Shown here piece after piece: positions 10,697-22,882 of a stretch of DNA of 64,000 nt; within the stretch, counting starts at the first letter, position 1, and every line of letters starts with the position of its first letter. The translations under genes were made by a program, and so were the position numbers. This stretch comes from Extensimonas soli (GTDB taxonomy: Bacteria > Pseudomonadota > Gammaproteobacteria > Burkholderiales > Burkholderiaceae_C). Where the stretch lies: contig NZ_JARGEL010000021.1 of assembly GCF_029211265.1 (NCBI RefSeq), forward strand, positions 24,001 through 88,000, read 5' to 3'. Under the pieces are notes generated by a model that was not told the DNA's origin, did not search any database, and worked only from the letters and a program-made list of their open reading frames with translations.

Positions 10697-11452
10697 TCAA
10701 TGGCGGCGCACGAAGACCAGGTCCCACACGCCGTGCCCGAGCCGCAGACCGCGGTTTTCGAACTTGGTCAAGGGGCGGTAGGCGGGTTTGGCGGCATAGC
10801 CTTGCGCGGTGTTTTGCAGCAAGGGCTCGGTGCTGAGCACTTCCAGCATCTGCTCGGCGTAGGGCTGCCAGTCGGTCGCGCAGTGCAGGTAGCCGCCGGG
10901 CGCGAGGCGTTGCGCGAGTTTGGCGACGAGGGGCGGCTGGATCAGGCGGCGCTTGTGGTGGCGCTTTTTGTGCCAGGGGTCGGGAAAGAAGATGTGTACG
11001 CCGGCAAGCGACGCAGGTGCGAGCATGTGCTCCAGCACCTCGACCGCGTCGTGCTGCACGATGCGGATGTTGGTCAAACCTTGCTCGCCGATGCGCTTGA
11101 GCAGCGCGCCCACGCCGGGCTCGTGCACCTCGCAGCACAGGAAGTCGTCCTCGGGGCGCAGGCGGGCGATGTGCGCCGTGGCCTCGCCCATGCCGAAGCC
11201 GATTTCGAGCACCAGCGGCGCCTTGCGGTTGAACACGGCCTCGGCGTCCAGCTGCGCAGGCGTGTAGGGCACGATAAAGCGCTGCCCCCATTCTGCCAAG
11301 GCTTTGGCCTGGCCCGTTGTGGTGCGGCCCGCGCGGCGCACGAAGCTTTTGATGGCCTTGGGGTGCGGCACGTCTGCCGGGGCACTGCCCGTGGGGCGTG
11401 CGGCAGCAGGCGGCGGATTTTCAGACAAGGGTAGAGAGGACGGCGTGCTCAC
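10697..11452 (-). CDS. trmB: tRNA (guanine-N7-)-methyltransferase
   Basis: Predicted 251 residues. SAM-binding motif [14 protein letters not shown] and the signature [16 protein letters not shown] identify TrmB, which methylates G46 of tRNAs. An Ala/Pro-rich N-terminal tail of about 30 residues precedes the catalytic domain. The frame starts with GTG at 11452, overlapping the last 32 bases of gluQ in another frame; an internal start is possible but the conserved FVRRAGR block lies close behind. Its place after gluQ, another tRNA modification gene, suggests one transcript. Confidence 0.93.
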   Translation of the reverse strand: MSTPSSLPLSENPPPAAARPTGSAPADVPHPKAIKSFVRRAGRTTTGQAKALAEWGQRFIVPYTPAQLDAEAVFNRKAPLVLEIGFGMGEATAHIARLRPEDDFLCCEVHEPGVGALLKRIGEQGLTNIRIVQHDAVEVLEHMLAPASLAGVHIFFPDPWHKKRHHKRRLIQPPLVAKLAQRLAPGGYLHCATDWQPYAEQMLEVLSTEPLLQNTAQGYAAKPAYRPLTKFENRGLRLGHGVWDLVFVRRH

Positions 11453-12470
11453 GGGTTTGCATTGTAGTTTTGTGTAACCAAGCCTGCACCCACCAAGCCA
11501 ATGCCTCGGGAATGGAGCCGTGGGGCAGCCTTGGCGGGGCCGGCAAGCCTAGCACATGCGCAGCCTCGCCGAGCGCGCGCAAAGGGTCGCGTAGGTCGAG
11601 CGGCGCGGCGCCGTTTTGCTTGGAGAGCTTTTCGCCGTTCGCCGCGCAGACCAGCGGCGTGTGCAGATAGCGGGGCGTGGGCAGGCCCAAGGCGTTTTGC
11701 AGCAGGATTTGCCGCGGCGTGTTGTCCGCCAGGTCGGCGCCACGCACCACGTGCGTGATGCCTTGCGCCGCGTCGTCGACGACCACGGCAAGCTGGTAGG
11801 CCCACAGTCCATCGGCGCGGCGCAGCACGAAGTCGCCGACCGCCTGGGCCACGTCCTGCACTTGCGCGCCCAAGCGGCGATCCTGCCAATGCACCGTGCT
11901 GCCTGCAATCGAAAAGAGAGCGCCTTGCGCTTGCTGCGCTTTGACTAGCGCCTGATTTGGCTTGAAATTGTCGGCACGAAAACGCCAAGTCCGCGCGGGC
12001 CGCCCATGCAGGCCGGTGCGGCACGTTCCGGGGTAGGGAAGGGCGGCGTGGCGGGCGGGTGCGTGGCCCTGGGCGCGCAGGGCGGCAGCGATGTCTTTGC
12101 GCGAGCAGGCGCAGGGGTAGGCCTGTTCTTGTGCGATGAGCTGGTCGAGCGCCGCCTGGTACAGCGCGCCGCGCTGCGATTGCCACACGGGCGGCTCGTC
12201 GGGCAGCAGGTCGCAGGTGGCGAGTTGCTGCAGGATGTGCTCTACCGCGCCCGGCATGCAGCGCGGCGTATCGACGTCTTCGATGCGCACGAGCCAGCGC
12301 CCGCCACCGCCACCGTGCCAGGCGCGTGCATCCAGCCAGCTCGCGAGCGCGGCCACGAGCGAGCCCGCGTGCAGCGGCCCCGTGGGTGAGGGCGCGAAAC
12401 GGCCGCGATAGCCGGGTGACGGCGGTGGGGTATGGGCGGGGGCAGGTGCGTCGGGTAGGGGCACTATCAT
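11421..12470 (-). CDS. gluQ: Glutamyl-Q tRNA(Asp) synthetase
   Basis: Predicted 349 residues. It is a class I glutamyl-tRNA synthetase catalytic core without an anticodon-binding domain: [16 protein letters not shown] is the HIGH region and EKLSKQNG the KMSKS-like loop. The enzyme attaches glutamate to the queuosine base of tRNA-Asp. Four zinc-type Cys/Tyr positions appear near [10 protein letters not shown]. The ATG at 12470 follows AGGGA and gives a start suited to the family. Residues around [16 protein letters not shown] form a loop not expected in shorter relatives and coincide with a dispersed repeat copy (11911-11965). Confidence 0.93.
   Translation of the reverse strand: MIVPLPDAPAPAHTPPPSPGYRGRFAPSPTGPLHAGSLVAALASWLDARAWHGGGGGRWLVRIEDVDTPRCMPGAVEHILQQLATCDLLPDEPPVWQSQRGALYQAALDQLIAQEQAYPCACSRKDIAAALRAQGHAPARHAALPYPGTCRTGLHGRPARTWRFRADNFKPNQALVKAQQAQGALFSIAGSTVHWQDRRLGAQVQDVAQAVGDFVLRRADGLWAYQLAVVVDDAAQGITHVVRGADLADNTPRQILLQNALGLPTPRYLHTPLVCAANGEKLSKQNGAAPLDLRDPLRALGEAAHVLGLPAPPRLPHGSIPEALAWWVQAWLHKTTMQTREHAVLSTLV
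11911..11965. repeat. Palindromic repeat inside gluQ
   Basis: On the minus strand the tail reads AGCGCAAGGCGCTCTC (consensus AGCGCTNGNAGCTATC) after a 10-base spacer and a weaker head. It is translated in the gluQ frame as [12 protein letters not shown], close to the ALTQSQQAQAAI made by the copy inside pgeF. Confidence 0.5.
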
Positions 12471-12505
12471 GAAATCCCTGTCATCCTTTTTTGGGAGAGT
12501 TTTGC

Positions 12506-13060
12506 ATGCCACACACCATCGTCGTTTACCACTCGGGTTATGGACACACGCAACGGCTCGCGCAAGCCGTGGCCGAAGGGGCCGGCGCGCAATCGATCGC
12601 CATCGATGCCGACGGCAATCTGCCCGAAGGCGGCTGGGAGGCGCTGCAGGCCGCGCAGGCCATCATTTTCGGCGCGCCTACCTATATGGGCGGGCCGAGC
12701 TGGCAGTTCAAGAAGTTTGCCGATGCGTCGTCCAAGCCTTGGTTCAGCCAGTCCTGGAAGGACAAGCTGTTCGCGGGCTTTACCTGCAGTGCCAGCGTCA
12801 ACGGCGACAAGCAGGTCACGCTCGACTATTTCTTTCACCTCGCGATGCAGCACGGCGGTTTGTGGGTGGGGCTCGGGCATTTGCCTTCCAACACCAAGGC
12901 GGCCGCGCGCAACGATGCGAACTGGATAGGCACTTTCAGCGGCGCGGCGGCGCAGGCGCCCGCCGATGCCTCGGCGGCCGAGATGTTTGCGGGTGACCTC
13001 GAAAACGGCCGCATCCTGGGTCAGCGCGTCGCGCAACTGGCGGCGCGGCTCGGCGCTTGA
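12506..13060 (+). CDS. Flavodoxin-family protein / NAD(P)H quinone reductase-like
   Basis: Predicted 184 residues. The first strand and FMN-phosphate loop read [17 protein letters not shown], followed by [19 protein letters not shown] and [14 protein letters not shown], the pattern of WrbA-like flavodoxin-fold proteins. It probably binds FMN and carries electrons or reduces quinones in the cytoplasm, but the substrate cannot be told. The ATG at 12506 follows GGGAGAG; the longer frame (12491) has no site. It is divergent from gluQ, with only 35 bases between the starts, so their promoters overlap or lie within coding sequence. Confidence 0.85.
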   Translation: MPHTIVVYHSGYGHTQRLAQAVAEGAGAQSIAIDADGNLPEGGWEALQAAQAIIFGAPTYMGGPSWQFKKFADASSKPWFSQSWKDKLFAGFTCSASVNGDKQVTLDYFFHLAMQHGGLWVGLGHLPSNTKAAARNDANWIGTFSGAAAQAPADASAAEMFAGDLENGRILGQRVAQLAARLGA

Positions 13061-13117
13061 GCGGCGAGGTATTGCAGATGCACCGCCCTGGCGGTGCCCA
13101 GCGGCATCAAAGCGGCC

Positions 13118-13987
13118 TCACTGTGGCGCTGCAGCGCCAGGCAGCGTGGCTTCGATTTTGCCGGCGAGCTGCAGCATGGCCAGCGCGGCCGGACAGCCGG
13201 GCAGCAGTTGCAGCAGCAATTGGCGGCGCATGATGGCCTCACGCACCGAAGGGTCGGCCGGGATGTCGCCCATGTGGATCAGGCGCACCGGGCGGCCCGA
13301 ATCGGTCTTGACGAAGCGCTCGAGCACCTGCTGCAGCTGGCTCGTGATGGCGCGGCCGTCACCGGGGCGCGCAGTCTGGTTGATGACCAGGCGCACGTGC
13401 TGGCGTTTTTGCTGTGTGCACAACACCTTGATCGCAGCGTAGGCGTCGGTGAGCGAGGTCGGCTCGGGCGTGGCGACGAGCAAAACCTCGTGCGCCAGCG
13501 ACACGGAAAACAGCACCACGTCGGAAATGCCCGCGCCGGTGTCGAGCAGGATCACGTCGTAGCGCGGGCGGATCGTCTCGATGACCTGGATGAACTGGTT
13601 GCGCACTTCCGGCGTGAGGCGCGAATACTCGACCATGCCCGAACCAGCGAGCAGCGCGGAAAAGCCGCCGGGCGCTTGCACGATGGCCTCGTCGAGCGTG
13701 GCCCTGCCGGTGAAAACCTCGTGCAGCGTAATCTTGGGGTGCAGGTTCAGCACCACGTCGAGGTTGGCCAGGCCCAGGTCGGCGTCGAGCACGAGCACGC
13801 GCAGACCGCGGCGCGTGAGCGCGGCGGCCAGGTTGGCCGAAACGAAGGTCTTGCCCACACCGCCTTTGCCGCTGGTGACGGCAACGATGTGGGCGCCCGC
13901 GCCGCGCACCCCGGTTGCGGGTGCAGCAGCGGGCGTAGCAAGGGCCTCTGTGGTCTCTGTGGTTTGGGGGGACAGCGCGTCGTTCAT
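13118..13987 (-). CDS. MinD/ParA-family ATPase (FlhG/FleN-like)
   Basis: Predicted 289 residues. A deviant Walker A (TSGKGGVGKTFVSANLA), VLDADLGLANLD, and DVILLDTGAGISDVV place it among MinD/FlhG ATPases, which form ATP-dependent dimers to position cell structures such as flagella or division sites. About 30 Ala/Thr-rich residues precede the ATPase. I do not see a MinD amphipathic membrane helix at the C-terminus. No flagellar or min genes are nearby. It starts 12 bases after the stop of a GGDEF gene on the same strand, so the two are probably co-expressed. Confidence 0.85.
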   Translation of the reverse strand: MNDALSPQTTETTEALATPAAAPATGVRGAGAHIVAVTSGKGGVGKTFVSANLAAALTRRGLRVLVLDADLGLANLDVVLNLHPKITLHEVFTGRATLDEAIVQAPGGFSALLAGSGMVEYSRLTPEVRNQFIQVIETIRPRYDVILLDTGAGISDVVLFSVSLAHEVLLVATPEPTSLTDAYAAIKVLCTQQKRQHVRLVINQTARPGDGRAITSQLQQVLERFVKTDSGRPVRLIHMGDIPADPSVREAIMRRQLLLQLLPGCPAALAMLQLAGKIEATLPGAAAPQ

Positions 13988-13999
13988 CTCATGCTTTCT

Positions 14000-14851
14000 T
14001 CAGGCGCTGCTGGCTGCATCCGAGGCGGGGAGGCTCCCCCAGACGGAAGACGGAAAGGAGCCGCCGAACAACAGGCTTTTTTCCTCGGCGCTTACGGTGC
14101 TGTCGGGTGGCGCTTCTATGCGCACGCCATTGCGCCCACCGGACTTCGCGAGGTAGAGCTGCTGGTCGGCACGCTCTATCCAGAGTTGGGGCGTGGAGCG
14201 TATCCAGGGCATGGCGAAGGCGCCGCCCACGCTGAGGGTGACTTGCAGCACTTGCGTCGGCGACACGCGGATGGGTGTCTCGGCCACCATGCGGCGTATG
14301 CGCTCGGCCACCATGGCACCGAATGCCGTCTGGCAGGTGGGCAGCACCACGACGAATTCTTCACCGCCGTAGCGCGCCAGGGTGTCCATGGGGCGCACGC
14401 AGGCTCTCAAGACTTGCGCCACGGATTGCAGCACCTTGTCGCCCACCACATGGCCGTGGAGGTCGTTGATGCGCTTGAAGTGGTCTATGTCCATCATCAG
14501 CAGCAGGGCCGATTCGCCGGAGCGCGACACGCGGTCCATTTCTTGCGCCAACACCGTCTCGAAATGGCGGCGGTTGGCGAGGCCGGTCAATGGGTCTTGA
14601 AGCGAAAGCTCGCACAAGCCGTCGATCAGGCTTTGTACGTACTGCACCGGGGGCAGGGAGCGCAGCGCGGCATCATCGGCGCCGGCCTGCACTGCCAAGG
14701 CATGGGCAGTGTCCAGGCGCAAGTCGCGCACGTCGATGGGAGAGGGAGTCGCGCAGGATGGCACGTTGCGAAGGGTGTGGCCAGCAGAATCTTTGGAGTG
14801 TATCAGTGGGAAAAGCGCGCGCAGGGGCAGGTGCAGGGCAAATAGTCCCAA
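14000..14851 (-). CDS. Diguanylate cyclase (GGDEF), soluble
   Basis: Predicted up to 283 residues. The GGDEF domain covers about residues 80-245 (QDPLTGLANRRHFE, MDIDHFKRINDLHGHVVGDKVL, LARYGGEEFVVVLP). An I-site RPMD lies five residues before GGEEF. The N-terminal ~80 residues show no recognised domain. The start is uncertain: the longest frame begins with TTG at 14851, 14 bases after the Bug-receptor gene; a GTG at 14764 would shorten it by 29 residues. It is followed closely by the MinD-like gene, hinting at a link between cyclic di-GMP and a positioning ATPase. Confidence 0.85.
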   Translation of the reverse strand: MGLFALHLPLRALFPLIHSKDSAGHTLRNVPSCATPSPIDVRDLRLDTAHALAVQAGADDAALRSLPPVQYVQSLIDGLCELSLQDPLTGLANRRHFETVLAQEMDRVSRSGESALLLMMDIDHFKRINDLHGHVVGDKVLQSVAQVLRACVRPMDTLARYGGEEFVVVLPTCQTAFGAMVAERIRRMVAETPIRVSPTQVLQVTLSVGGAFAMPWIRSTPQLWIERADQQLYLAKSGGRNGVRIEAPPDSTVSAEEKSLLFGGSFPSSVWGSLPASDAASSA

Positions 14852-14865
14852 TGGCTCATGGATGC

Positions 14866-15870
14866 TTACGGTTGAATATGTATGCCTTTGGCGACGCTGC
14901 CCCAGAGCTTGAAGTCGCGCGCCGCGCGCTCGGCCAGCGCCTGCGCGCTGCCGCTCCAGACGTCGTAGCCCTGCTCGACCAGCTTGCGCCTGAGTTCGTC
15001 CTGCGCGAGGGCGCGGCGTGCGGCTTCGTTATAGCGTGCGACGAGTTCGGCCGGCATTTTGGCCGGGCCGTACAGCCCGATCCAGCCGCCCACGTCGTAG
15101 TCCGGTATGCCGGCTTCCTGCATGCTGGGCACTTGCGGCAAGGATGCATTGCGCTCACGCGAGGTCACGGCGAGTGGGCGCACGCGGCCCGAGGCGATGT
15201 AGTTGCGCGCGCTGCCGATGATGTCGAACATCATGCTGATCTGCCCGCCGATCACGTCCGTCATCGCCGGCGCGTTGCCTTTGTAGGGCACGTGGGTGAG
15301 CTGTGTGCCCGTGCGTGCGGCAAAAAGCTCGCCGCTCAGGTGGTTCGAGCTGCCTATGCCCGCCGAGCCGTAGGACAGCTGCCCCGGATGCGCCCTGGCA
15401 TAGGCCACGAGCTCGGCCACCGTGCGAAACGGCAGGTCTTTGTTCAGCACGAGCACGTTGGCGTAGCTCAGGATGGGGGCGATGGCGACCAGGTCTTTGG
15501 CCGGATCGAAGGGCAGGGCGCCGAGGATGTGCGGGCTGATGGTCATCGTCGGGCTGCCCGCAAAAAAGATCGTGAGACCGCTCTGCGCGGACTTGGCGAC
15601 CGCATCGCCCGCGAGCACGCCGCCCGCGCCAGGCTTGTTGTCCACCAGCACCGCCTGGCCCAGCGCCCGCGCGAAATACGGCGCAAACAGGCGCGCCGCC
15701 GCATCCACCGGCCCGCCTGCGGCATAGCCGACGAGCAGTTTGATGGGTTGGTTGCCAGAGGATGCGGCAATGGTGTGCGCCGTTTGCGCTTGCAACGTCG
15801 CCTGCAAGGCGAGCGAAGCCAGCAGCGCAGCCGCCGCGCGACGGCGCAAGAGGGGATTCGAAGCGGGCAT
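14866..15870 (-). CDS. Bug/TctC-family tripartite tricarboxylate receptor
   Basis: Predicted 334 residues with a twin-arginine-like/Sec signal region (RRRAAAALLASLALQATLQAQ). The body matches the Bug periplasmic receptor family: IKLLVGYAAGGPVDAAARLFA, VDNKPGAGGVLAGD, and VPYKGNAPAMTDVIGGQISMMFD. These proteins bind carboxylates, amino acids or aromatic acids for uptake or sensing. The matching TctA/TctB membrane genes are absent, as is usual for the many orphan Bug genes of this group. The ligand cannot be told. Downstream is a GGDEF gene; upstream is a dispersed palindromic repeat. Confidence 0.92.
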   Translation of the reverse strand: MPASNPLLRRRAAAALLASLALQATLQAQTAHTIAASSGNQPIKLLVGYAAGGPVDAAARLFAPYFARALGQAVLVDNKPGAGGVLAGDAVAKSAQSGLTIFFAGSPTMTISPHILGALPFDPAKDLVAIAPILSYANVLVLNKDLPFRTVAELVAYARAHPGQLSYGSAGIGSSNHLSGELFAARTGTQLTHVPYKGNAPAMTDVIGGQISMMFDIIGSARNYIASGRVRPLAVTSRERNASLPQVPSMQEAGIPDYDVGGWIGLYGPAKMPAELVARYNEAARRALAQDELRRKLVEQGYDVWSGSAQALAERAARDFKLWGSVAKGIHIQP

Positions 15871-15911
15871 GGGGTTGTCTCCGGGGCGCGTGCGGTGCGC
15901 CTTGTTTTTTG

Positions 15912-15960
15912 ATGAAAATGGCCTCTAGCGCTTATGTATCAAGCGCTAGAAGCTATCATT
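15912..15960. repeat. Palindromic repeat, intergenic
   Basis: A near-consensus copy of the dispersed repeat: GAAAATGGCCTCTAGCGC, a 10-base spacer, then AGCGCTAGAAGCTATC. Two inverted AGCGCT cores allow a hairpin. It lies between the Bug receptor start and the gabD end. Confidence 0.75.
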
Positions 15961-15999
15961 GTGAAAGCAAAAGGGCTACCCAACAAGCTACCAGGCGGC

Positions 16000-17472
16000 T
16001 CATTTCAGGATGTCGCCCACGCACAGATACTTGAGCTCCACGTACTCGTCGATGCCGTGGTGCGAGCCTTCGCGGCCCAGGCCCGATTGCTTGACGCCGC
16101 CGAACGGCACGTGCTCGGTCGCGAGGATGCCCACGTTGATGCCGACCATGCCGTACTCGAGCGCCTCGGCAACGCGGAAGATGCGCCCCACGTCACGGCT
16201 GTAGAAGTAGCTCGCGAGGCCGTATTCGGTGGCGTTGGCGGCGGCAACGGCTTCCTGCTCGGTGCGGAACTTGAACACGGGCGCGAACGGCCCAAACGTC
16301 TCTTCACGCGCGCACAGCATCTCGGGCGAGGCGTCGGCGACCACGGTGGGCTCGAAGAACAGGCCATTCAGGCGCCGCCCGCCTGTGAGCACGCGGCCAC
16401 CCTTGGCGACGGCGTCCTGCACGTGGCGCTCGACCTTCTCGATGGCAGCCTCCTCGATCAGCGGACCCTGGTTCACGCCTTCTTCAAAACCGTTGCCCAC
16501 CTTGGCCGTGCGCACCTTGGCGGCAAACTTCTGCACGAATTCCTCGTACACGCCTTCTTGCACGTAGATGCGGTTGGAGCACACGCAAGTCTGGCCGGCG
16601 TTGCGGTATTTGCTCGCAAAAGCGCCTTCGACGGCGCTGTCGATGTCGGCGTCGTCGAAGACGATGAAGGGCGCGTTGCCGCCAAGCTCGAGCGAGAGCT
16701 TTTTCACCGTGGGCGCGCACTGCGCCATCAGGATGCGGCCGACCTCGGTCGAGCCCGTGAAGCTCAGGTGCCGCACCACGTCGCTTGCGCACAGCACCTT
16801 GCCGATCTCCACGCTGCCAGGGCCGTCGCTCGTGACGACGTTGAGCACGCCGGCCGGAATGCCCGCGCGCACCGCGAGTTCGGCCGCGGCGAGCGCCGTG
16901 AGCGGCGTGAGCTCGGCCGGCTTGATGACCACGGGGCAGCCCGCGGCGAGCGCCGGCGCCACCTTGCGCGTGATCATGGCGAGCGGAAAATTCCACGGCG
17001 TGATCGCGGCGCACACGCCCACGGGCTGGCGCAACACCAGCAGACGGCGGTTGTTGTCGAACTGCGGCAGCGTCTCGCCGTTGATGCGCTTGGCCTCCTC
17101 GGCAAACCACTCGACGAAGCTCGCGCCGTAGGCCACTTCGCCCTTGGCCTCGGACAGCGGCTTGCCCTGCTCGGCCGTCATGATGCGGCCCAGATCGTCG
17201 GCGTTGGCCATGAGCAGGTCATACCACTTGCGCAGCAAAATGCTGCGCTCCTTGGCCGTGAGCTTGCGCCAGGCGGGCCAGGCGGCGTTGGCGGCAGCGA
17301 TCGCGGCTTCGGCGTCCGCCGGGCCGAGCTTGGCCACGTCTGCGAGATGGCGGCCCGTGGCTGGGTCGTGCACGGCAAAGCGCGCACTGCCGGCCACCCA
17401 GCGGCCAGCGATGAGCGCGTCGGTCTTGAGCAGGCTGGGGTCTTGGAGAGAGGCGAGGGGAGAGGCGGTCAT
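16000..17472 (-). CDS. gabD: NAD(P)-dependent succinate-semialdehyde dehydrogenase
   Basis: Predicted 490 residues, the usual length for this aldehyde dehydrogenase, which oxidises succinate semialdehyde to succinate in GABA breakdown. Visible are ITPWNFPLAMITRKVAPALA (cofactor side), FTGSTEVGRILM, the general-base Glu in KLSLELGGNAPFIVFDDADI and the catalytic Cys in NAGQTCVCSNRIYVQ. The C-terminal EYVELKYLC is typical of GabD. ATG 17472 is chosen because GGAG lies just upstream; the longest frame adds 29 residues of no family match. Close relatives act on glutarate semialdehyde, so the exact substrate is inferred. Confidence 0.9.
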   Translation of the reverse strand: MTASPLASLQDPSLLKTDALIAGRWVAGSARFAVHDPATGRHLADVAKLGPADAEAAIAAANAAWPAWRKLTAKERSILLRKWYDLLMANADDLGRIMTAEQGKPLSEAKGEVAYGASFVEWFAEEAKRINGETLPQFDNNRRLLVLRQPVGVCAAITPWNFPLAMITRKVAPALAAGCPVVIKPAELTPLTALAAAELAVRAGIPAGVLNVVTSDGPGSVEIGKVLCASDVVRHLSFTGSTEVGRILMAQCAPTVKKLSLELGGNAPFIVFDDADIDSAVEGAFASKYRNAGQTCVCSNRIYVQEGVYEEFVQKFAAKVRTAKVGNGFEEGVNQGPLIEEAAIEKVERHVQDAVAKGGRVLTGGRRLNGLFFEPTVVADASPEMLCAREETFGPFAPVFKFRTEQEAVAAANATEYGLASYFYSRDVGRIFRVAEALEYGMVGINVGILATEHVPFGGVKQSGLGREGSHHGIDEYVELKYLCVGDILK

Positions 17473-17745
17473 GGGCAAAGCTCCAGTGGCAGCAAACAGG
17501 GAAAAGAGACCGCGCAGGATAGCAAGCGCAAGCCTGTCGCGCTGCAGCGCATGCGACAAACGCGGATGTCAAGCCCGCGCGCCCAAACACCCAAAACCCA
17601 AACCTGCGCAAAAAGGCGCTATCTATAATGAAAGGTTACATTTTGCAAGCCCATGTGGCGGGCTGAAGTTGCGCCAAAATGCTCAGCTTTGGGCCTTTTT
17701 CCCCCGCCCGCTGGCTTTTTGCACCCCAAGAAAAAACCCTCCTCC

Positions 17746-20370
<2,625 letters not shown>

Positions 20371-20395
20371 TCCAGCATCTGCTCGGGCCGTCAAG

Positions 20396-21535
20396 ATGCC
20401 AAAGCGCTGTTTGCGCTGGTTTGTGCTGGGGTTGGGCCTTTGCTGGCTCGGCCCGGCCTGGGCCATGTCGGTGGCCTTCATCAACCCGGGCAAGCCCGAT
20501 GAAGCGTATTGGGCGAGTGCATCGGCGGCCATGGCGCAGGCGGCGCGCAGCCTGGGCGTGACGCTGGAAGTGCAATACGCCCACCGCGACCACGTGCAGG
20601 CCCTGACCCTGGCGCGGCAGCTCGCGGCGCGTGCACCTGCAGACTCGCCTGCCCGGCCCGGTTTGTCTGCCTCACCCATCAGGCCTGATTACGTGATTTT
20701 TACCAACGATTACGGCACCGGGCCCGAAATCCTGCGCATCCTCGAAGGCTCGGGCATCCGCAGCTTCATGGCCTTCAGCGCGGTGCATGGCCGCAGCCGC
20801 GAAGAAACGGGCGCACCCCGCACCCGCCACCGTCTTTGGCTCGGCAGCCTGGAGCCGCAGGCCGAAGAGGCCGGCTACCTCACGGCGCGCGCGCTCATTG
20901 CCCGCGCCAAGGCCGCGGGAGCGGTGCGCGCAGCCGATGGCAAGCTGCAGTTGCTGGCCATTGCCGGAGACCGTTCGACTCCTTCATCCATAGCGCGCAA
21001 CGCAGGTATGGAGCGCGCCGTGGCCGAAGCCAAGGATGTCGTCCTGGTGCAGCAGGTGTTTGGCGACTGGCGACGCGACAAGGCCGCCGAACAGGCAGCC
21101 TGGCTCTTCCAACGCTATCCGGCAGCGCGTTTGGTGTGGGCCGGCAACGATTTGATGGCGTTTGGTGCCATGGATGCCTGGCGGGCGCGCGGCGGTGAAC
21201 CGGGCAAAGATGCCTGGTTCAGCGGCATCAACACCTCCGAGGAGGCTTTTGCGAGCCTGCGCAGCGGCGCGCTTTCGGCGCTTGCGGGCGGGCACTTCAT
21301 GGCGGGTGCCTGGGCGTTGGTGATGCTGTTCGACTACGCGCACGGTGTGGACTTCGAGGCAGAGGGCCTGGAGCAGCAACAGCCCATGTTCGTGCTGTTC
21401 GATGCACGCCTTGCGCAGCGTTTGGCGCAGCGTCTGCTCGACCCCGCGCACCCACTGGACTACAGGCGTTATAGCAAGGCACTGAATCCGCAGCGCCAGC
21501 ATTACGACTTCAGCCTGTTGCCCTTGCTGCAGTAG
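20396..21535 (+). CDS. Periplasmic sugar-type binding protein paired with a GGDEF gene
   Basis: Predicted 379 residues. A signal peptide (VLGLGLCWLGPAWA) precedes a type I periplasmic-binding fold: MSVAFINPGKPDEAYW, YVIFTNDYGTGPEILRILE, and RLVWAGNDLMAFGAMDAWRARG with GINTSEEAFASL. The fold matches ribose/LuxP-like receptors. No ABC transporter genes follow. Instead a membrane diguanylate cyclase starts 6 bases after the stop, so the receptor probably reports ligand to that enzyme, as LuxP does for LuxQ and NspS for MbaA. The ligand is unknown. It begins 25 bases after alaS and may share its transcript. Confidence 0.85.
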   Translation: MPKRCLRWFVLGLGLCWLGPAWAMSVAFINPGKPDEAYWASASAAMAQAARSLGVTLEVQYAHRDHVQALTLARQLAARAPADSPARPGLSASPIRPDYVIFTNDYGTGPEILRILEGSGIRSFMAFSAVHGRSREETGAPRTRHRLWLGSLEPQAEEAGYLTARALIARAKAAGAVRAADGKLQLLAIAGDRSTPSSIARNAGMERAVAEAKDVVLVQQVFGDWRRDKAAEQAAWLFQRYPAARLVWAGNDLMAFGAMDAWRARGGEPGKDAWFSGINTSEEAFASLRSGALSALAGGHFMAGAWALVMLFDYAHGVDFEAEGLEQQQPMFVLFDARLAQRLAQRLLDPAHPLDYRRYSKALNPQRQHYDFSLLPLLQ

Positions 21536-21541
21536 CGGCGG

Positions 21542-22882
21542 GTGGATTGCCGCAAGATACCCATGCCTCGTTCTGTCCCAGCGTCCGACCCCGCGCCCGC
21601 ACCGTTTCGCTCCATCGCCTCGCTGCTGATCCGGCGCATCGTGGCGTTGGCACTGCTTTGCATGCTGCTGCTCGGCGGCCTGCAGGCGGTTTTCGAATAC
21701 CAGCGGGGACAAAAAGAGTTCGCGCGTGCCGTGCACGTGATCGCGGAAAACGGCGTGAGCCTGCTGTCCACGGCCCTGTGGGACATCGAAACGAGCGCCG
21801 TGCAGCGCCAGATGCAATGGCTGGTGAGTCTGCCTGAGGTCGGGCACGTGCGCCTGCGTGCCGCGACGGGCCCGGTTTTCGAGGCTGGCAAGGGTGGCTA
21901 CGACAACATCGCCCCTGCCGTGGTGCTGCAGATTCCTTCGCCCAGGCATAGTGGCGGAAACTCTCTCGGTACGCTCGAAATCTGGGCCAATACGAGCTAT
22001 TTCCACACGCAAATATGGACCCAGACCGCTGCGGTGGTGGGCGGCTATCTGCTCATCACCTTGCTGATCTGCTTGACTGCAGCGGGGGTGCTGCGGCGCG
22101 ATCTGCAGCGACCCCTGCAGCAGATCGCGCGCTTTGCCGCTGAACTCAAACCCCACAATCTTTCGCTCCCGCTGACGTATGTGCGGCCCGCGCGCGGGCA
22201 CCAGGACGAGATCGACTTGTTGGTGCAAGGCTTTGCGCGCCTGCAGGAGGCGTTGCGCACCCATATTGAGCACCTGGACCAGCTTGTGTTCGAGCGCACG
22301 CAGCAGCTCGAAGAGCTTGTGACGGAGGTGCAGGAGCTTTCCCGTACCGACACGCTCACCGGCTGCCTGAACCGCCGCGCGATGGACGAGCGCCTGCCCA
22401 TAGAGCTGCAGCGCAGCCTGCGCTACGGGCGCGATCTGAGCGTCATGTTTGCCGACCTGGATTACTTCAAGCGCATCAACGACGGATTCGGCCACGCCAC
22501 GGGAGACGTGGTGCTGCGCGAGATGGCGCAGCGCTACCTGGCAAATTTGCGCACCCCGATCGATTGGGTTGCGCGCTATGGCGGCGAGGAGTTCATCATC
22601 GTGCTGCCTGATTGCAGCCTGGAAGCTGCCGTGCAGCTGGCCCAACGCCTGCGGCTCTTGACCCAGTCAGCGCCGGTGCATGTGGCCGGGCGGGAACTGC
22701 ATCTGACGGCCAGTTTTGGCGTGGCGCAGTTCGATCGGGGCGAGAGCGCAGCGCAACTCCTCGCCCGCGCCGACGCAGCCCTGTACCGGGCCAAAGCCGC
22801 CGGCCGCGATCGGGTGTGTCAGGACGACTTTGCCGGCACCGGGAATACCGTGCCTGCCTGCCGGCTTACTGGCGCTGAATGA
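21542..22882 (+). CDS. Membrane diguanylate cyclase with periplasmic sensor domain
   Basis: Predicted 446 residues (GTG at 21542) or 439 (ATG at 21563). Membrane helices lie near residues 33-52 (VALALLCMLLLGGLQAV) and 168-188 (VVGGYLLITLLICLTAAGVL), with a ~115-residue periplasmic domain between. A HAMP-like linker and coiled segment lead to a GGDEF domain (DTLTGCLNRRAMDE, ADLDYFKRINDGFGHATGDVVL, ARYGGEEFIIVLPD). The I-site position reads TPID, so its Arg is missing and product inhibition is probably weak. The receptor gene upstream likely supplies the signal. Its 3' end overlaps the convergent sodC by 17 bases. Confidence 0.9.
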   Translation: MDCRKIPMPRSVPASDPAPAPFRSIASLLIRRIVALALLCMLLLGGLQAVFEYQRGQKEFARAVHVIAENGVSLLSTALWDIETSAVQRQMQWLVSLPEVGHVRLRAATGPVFEAGKGGYDNIAPAVVLQIPSPRHSGGNSLGTLEIWANTSYFHTQIWTQTAAVVGGYLLITLLICLTAAGVLRRDLQRPLQQIARFAAELKPHNLSLPLTYVRPARGHQDEIDLLVQGFARLQEALRTHIEHLDQLVFERTQQLEELVTEVQELSRTDTLTGCLNRRAMDERLPIELQRSLRYGRDLSVMFADLDYFKRINDGFGHATGDVVLREMAQRYLANLRTPIDWVARYGGEEFIIVLPDCSLEAAVQLAQRLRLLTQSAPVHVAGRELHLTASFGVAQFDRGESAAQLLARADAALYRAKAAGRDRVCQDDFAGTGNTVPACRLTGAE

